DNA from: an uncultured Paracoccaceae bacterium
GTDB taxonomy: Bacteria > Pseudomonadota > Alphaproteobacteria > Rhodobacterales > Rhodobacteraceae
Length of the DNA: 64,000 bases
Direction of reading: 5' to 3'
NCBI GenBank assembly: GCA_947498985.1
Contig: CANMMF010000002.1
Location: forward strand, 434,001-498,000
The notes beneath the pieces were generated by a model. The model saw nothing but the letters and a program-made list of their open reading frames with translations. It did no database searches and was not told the origin of the DNA. Shown here piece by piece: positions 60,806 through 64,000 of the stretch (position 1 is the first letter of the stretch; the number at the start of each line of letters is the position of its first letter). Both the position numbers and the translations under genes were made by a program.

Positions 60806-62128
60806 ATGAAAATCGCAATGATCGGCACGGGCTATGTGGGCCTCGTCTCCGGTGTCTGTTTTTCCGATTTCGGCCACGAGGTTGTCTGCGTCGACAAGGA
60901 CCCGCGCAAGATCGAGATGCTGGAGCGCGGCGAGGTGCCGATCTACGAGCCCGGTCTCGATCAGCTGATGGCCAAGAACGTGGACGCCGGGCGGCTCAGC
61001 TTTACCCTGGATCTGGCCGCCGCCATCGACGGCGCGCAGGCGGTGTTCATCGCCGTGGGCACCCCGACGCGGCGCGGCGACGGGCATGCGGATCTGACCT
61101 ACGTGATGGCCGCCGCCGAGGAGATCGCCAAGGCCGCCAGGGACTACGTCGTGATCGTGACCAAATCCACCGTGCCGGTGGGCACCAACCGGCAGGTCAA
61201 ACACACGGTCTCCAAGGCCAATCCGGCGCTTGAGTTCGATGTCGCCTCCAACCCCGAGTTCCTGCGCGAGGGTGCCGCCATCGACGATTTCATGAAGCCC
61301 GACCGCGTGGTAGTCGGCGTGCAGAACGAACGCGCCGCCGATGTCATGGCAGAGATCTACCGTCCGCTTTACCTGCGCGATTTCCCCATCGTGACCACCG
61401 ATCTTGAAAGCGCCGAGATGATCAAATACGCCGCCAACGCGTTTCTGGCGGTCAAGATCACCTTCATCAACGAGATTGCGGCCTTGTGCGAAAAGGTCGG
61501 CGCGGATGTCAAGCAGGTCTCCAAGGGGATGGGCATGGACAACCGCATCGGCAACAAGTTCCTGCATGCGGGCCCCGGCTATGGCGGGTCGTGTTTTCCC
61601 AAGGACACCAAGGCCCTGGCCCGGATCGGACAGGATCATGCGGTGCCGATGCAGATCACCGAGACGGTGATCAAGGTCAATGAAGAGATCAAGCGCCGGA
61701 TGATCGACAAGCTGCAGGACCTGTGCGGCGGCAGCTTCAACGGCAAGACGGTGGCGGTGCTTGGCGTGACGTTCAAGCCCAACACCGACGACATGCGCGA
61801 CGCGCCGTCGCTGACCATTGTGCCCGCGCTTGTGGGCGGTGGCGCCAAGGTCCGGGTGGTCGACCCGCAAGGCCAGCGCGAAGGCGTCGACCTGCTGCCC
61901 AATGTCAGCTGGCACGACGATCCCTACAAGGCCGCCAACAAGGCGGATCTGCTGGTGATCCTGACCGAGTGGAACGAGTTCCGCGCGCTGGATCTGAAAA
62001 AGATGGCGCGCAAGATGGCCACGCCGCGGATGGCAGATCTGCGCAACATCTATTCGGTCAAGGACGCCAAACGCGCCGGGTTCGAGGGTTATGAAAGCAT
62101 CGGCCGGTCGGGATTCGCCGCCGGCTGA
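60806..62128 (+). CDS. ugd: UDP-glucose 6-dehydrogenase
   Basis: A 440-residue dehydrogenase: N-terminal Rossmann fold MKIAMIGTGYVGLVSGVCFS, catalytic C263 in GPGYGGSCFPKDTKAL, and the conserved KYAANAFLAVKITFINEIA region. It oxidises UDP-glucose to UDP-glucuronate for surface polysaccharide. The ATG at 60806 begins the Rossmann motif; in-frame upstream starts add a non-conserved 36 residues. It is divergent from the kds operon. Confidence 0.94.
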   Translation: MKIAMIGTGYVGLVSGVCFSDFGHEVVCVDKDPRKIEMLERGEVPIYEPGLDQLMAKNVDAGRLSFTLDLAAAIDGAQAVFIAVGTPTRRGDGHADLTYVMAAAEEIAKAARDYVVIVTKSTVPVGTNRQVKHTVSKANPALEFDVASNPEFLREGAAIDDFMKPDRVVVGVQNERAADVMAEIYRPLYLRDFPIVTTDLESAEMIKYAANAFLAVKITFINEIAALCEKVGADVKQVSKGMGMDNRIGNKFLHAGPGYGGSCFPKDTKALARIGQDHAVPMQITETVIKVNEEIKRRMIDKLQDLCGGSFNGKTVAVLGVTFKPNTDDMRDAPSLTIVPALVGGGAKVRVVDPQGQREGVDLLPNVSWHDDPYKAANKADLLVILTEWNEFRALDLKKMARKMATPRMADLRNIYSVKDAKRAGFEGYESIGRSGFAAG

Positions 62129-62261
62129 CAACAGATCCGGAGAAACCGGCGCAAAGCTGCCACACCTTGCGGCGCTCGACGCGGCGCCGCGACTGCGCCC
62201 CGAAATCGCCACGCTCCTTCGCTTTCTGCCAGCCAGGGCCTGAACCGAGGAAGGAACCGAC

Positions 62262-63179
62262 ATGGTTTTTCGCCGCTTTGCCGCCGCTTGCGCGCTTGTG
62301 ATCTCCACCGCTTTGCCCGCGGGCGCCGAGGGGCGCCTGGTGCTCGGCCACGGACATCTTCTGAGCAACGATTTCCTCGCCGGTGGGCAGGATCGCTGGC
62401 AGACAGGCTCTGTGTCCTACAGCCGTGTGACCGGCTCGGGCTGGGCGGGCGCCTTGCCGCAGCGCCCCTTCGACATCCTGGAATACCGCATCGGCGGGCA
62501 GGTGGTGGCCCCCGACAACCTGCGCAGGCCAGCGGCGGGTGACAGGCCTTATGCCGGTGTGCTGGCCTTTGGCCTTCATACGCATTTCGCGCGCGGCGCG
62601 ACCGAATTTGCACTGGGCGGCGATCTGGTCTTTACCGGCCGCCAGACCGGGCTCAGCGATGCGCAGACCGCGTTCCACGACGCCCTCGGCATGAAGCCCG
62701 CCTCGCTCAGCGTCATCGACAACCAGGTGCCGAACGGCGCGCATCCCACGCTGGTGTTCGAGGCCGGGCAGAGCATCCCGCTGGCCGGGCGCGGCGCGCT
62801 GCGCCCCTTTGCCGAGATGCGCTGGGGCGTCGAGACGCTGGCCCGGATCGGCGCGGATCTGAGCCTCGGCCATATCGGTCAGGGCGAGCTTCTGGTGCGC
62901 GACCCGGTCACCGGCCAGCGCTACCGCAGCGTCACGGATCCGGTCTCCGGCATGAGCCTCGTTCTGGGCGGCGATTTTTCCTGGGTGCAGGACAGCGCCC
63001 TGCTGCCCGCCGCCAGCGGCGTGACACCCAGCGACACGCGCACCCGCATGCGCGCCGGGGTGCATTGGCAGGGCGCGCGCAACGCCGCGTTTTACGGCGT
63101 GACCTGGCTTTCCGAGGAGTTTACCGCCCAGCCCGAAGGCCAGCTTGTGGGCTCTGTCCGGCTCAAGATGCAGTTCTAG
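62262..63179 (+). CDS. LpxR-like outer-membrane lipid A deacylase (DUF2219)
   Basis: A 305-residue exported protein: signal peptide ending ALPAGAEG, then LLSNDFLAGGQDRWQTGSVS with the Asn-Asp and DR-x-x-TxG of the LpxR active-site strand, GDRPYAGVLAFGLHTHF (the family's PYAG box) and a C-terminal aromatic QLVGSVRLKMQF typical of barrels. LpxR removes the 3'-acyloxyacyl chain of lipid A. The kds operon next door, making the Kdo attached to lipid A, gives the context. Confidence 0.82.
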   Translation: MVFRRFAAACALVISTALPAGAEGRLVLGHGHLLSNDFLAGGQDRWQTGSVSYSRVTGSGWAGALPQRPFDILEYRIGGQVVAPDNLRRPAAGDRPYAGVLAFGLHTHFARGATEFALGGDLVFTGRQTGLSDAQTAFHDALGMKPASLSVIDNQVPNGAHPTLVFEAGQSIPLAGRGALRPFAEMRWGVETLARIGADLSLGHIGQGELLVRDPVTGQRYRSVTDPVSGMSLVLGGDFSWVQDSALLPAASGVTPSDTRTRMRAGVHWQGARNAAFYGVTWLSEEFTAQPEGQLVGSVRLKMQF

Positions 63180-63320
63180 AGGGACCAGCGTGACGATGCT
63201 GCAACGCATGCGTGCAACATATGCAAAAGAGACGCTCTCTTAACGCAACATAAACTTTCCACAGCGGCGGTTTTCCGCTAACCTGCCCGTAATAAGAATA
63301 TAAAAGGCAGGCATACGGGT

Positions 63321-64000
63321 ATGAGAACGGGCTATCGGGGCACGTTCGTCATCTCTTGGTCACAGACGGAAATAGACGGTCTCGAGGCCGCACCTCCGTC
63401 GTCTCTGACCGTCGGGGCCGCGTGGTCCTGGCAGGGCGAGGCAATTCGCGTGGATGGACCGGCAACGGTCCTGCGTCTGGATCAGGCAGAAGGCGAAGCG
63501 GAATTACGACGGCGCGCGGCCAGAATGGTGCGGCGGCTTGTTGGGGCAGCGGTGACGCAAAAGGCGCGGATCGACGATGTCGAGGTCGAGCACCCGCTGA
63601 CCGACAACGGTTTTGTGGTCACGGATGGCGCACGCAGCTATACGGTCACGCTGATCGAGGTTGGCCGCGGCGCGCGGCCTTTGCTGATGTTTCTGGACGA
63701 AATGCCGCCACGGCACAGCGATCTCTGGATTGTGCATCACAACCTGGAACGGTTGCAGAGCCATGCCGAGGGCGAGCAATCGGGCGGCGTGATCTGCTTT
63801 ACCCCCGGCACCCGCATCGACACGCCCGACGGGCCGGTTGCGGTGGAGGATCTGCGCGAGGGCGACCGGGTCTCGACCAAGGACAGCGGCGCGCAGGAGG
63901 TGCAATGGATCGGCAGCCGCCGGATGACCGGCGCGCGGCTCTTTGCGATGCCGAAGCTGCGCCCGATCCGCATCCGCTCCGGCGCGCTCGGGCTGGACCA
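63321..64000 (+). CDS. Hint-domain protein, N-terminal part (runs off the window)
   Basis: The frame from ATG 63321 stays open to the last base, 226 residues. Residues 1-155 are a domain without a recognised family (EVEHPLTDNGFVVTDGARSY, MFLDEMPPRHSDLWIVHHNL). From about residue 163 a Hedgehog/intein-type Hint domain starts: ICFTPGTRIDTPDGPVAVED and LREGDRVSTKDSGAQEVQWI, with Cys as the first residue of the Hint motif. Roseobacters carry many such C-terminal Hint proteins, often secreted. The C-terminal His-Asn and any later domain are outside the window. Confidence 0.75.
   Translation, partial: MRTGYRGTFVISWSQTEIDGLEAAPPSSLTVGAAWSWQGEAIRVDGPATVLRLDQAEGEAELRRRAARMVRRLVGAAVTQKARIDDVEVEHPLTDNGFVVTDGARSYTVTLIEVGRGARPLLMFLDEMPPRHSDLWIVHHNLERLQSHAEGEQSGGVICFTPGTRIDTPDGPVAVEDLREGDRVSTKDSGAQEVQWIGSRRMTGARLFAMPKLRPIRIRSGALGLD

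Overview
The window is high-GC, densely packed chromosomal DNA of an alphaproteobacterium, most likely a marine member of the Rhodobacteraceae (Roseobacter group). The pointers are a split ATP synthase locus (Fo genes only, with a separate b' subunit), mipZ, the ffh / chorismate mutase / rpsP / rimM / trmD neighbourhood, TRAP and TctABC carboxylate transporters, a DUF2794 gene, a C-terminal-type Hint protein, and GC-rich dispersed intergenic hairpins. The taxonomic call is inference; no rRNA gene is present.

Layout. 1-4.0 kb: end of a phenylacetate (paa) catabolic cluster (paaK-paaJ-paaI on -, paaZ on +) around a palindromic operator. 4.1-15.3 kb: a translation/secretion block on the minus strand (ffh, seven consecutive GNAT acetyltransferases, chorismate mutase, rpsP, MipA/OmpV, rimM, a sulfotransferase-like gene, a hypothetical gene, trmD). 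15.7-19.5 kb: azoreductase/LysR pair, an EamA exporter, and an ArsR/DUF998 pair with a small membrane-protein ORF nested antisense in the ArsR tail. 19.8-22.4 kb: Fo ATP synthase operon. 22.7-33.2 kb: mipZ, an HpcH aldolase, a lipoprotein, smc, an EamA exporter, asparaginase, an IalB-like protein and rlmN. 33.2-36.2 kb: copA-cueR with a textbook CueR promoter.

36.2-53.1 kb is the most distinctive region. A minus-strand unit (GntR/UTRA regulator, LeuC- and LeuD-like hydratase, TRAP DctPQM, GntR/FCD regulator) diverges from a plus-strand unit (tautomerase-NTF2 fusion, HyuB, HyuA, isochorismatase-fold protein lacking the catalytic Cys, PEP-mutase/isocitrate-lyase-family lyase, FAD dehydrogenase), followed by a TctABC transporter. 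I read this as an undescribed catabolic pathway: ATP-dependent opening of a ring or lactam/imide, then hydration by LeuCD and C-C cleavage to central metabolites. The substrate is unknown.

53.2-57.8 kb: LysR, TSUP exporter, GST, thiolase, EthD and XRE-cupin genes. 58-63.2 kb: Kdo synthesis operon (kdsD-kdsB-kdsA), a divergent UDP-glucose 6-dehydrogenase, and an LpxR-like outer-membrane lipid A deacylase: an envelope block. The window ends inside a Hint-domain protein.

No tRNA, rRNA, CRISPR array, insertion sequence or prophage was recognised. Four related GC-rich hairpin repeats lie in gene-end spacers. Tight start/stop overlaps (ATGA) join most operon members.
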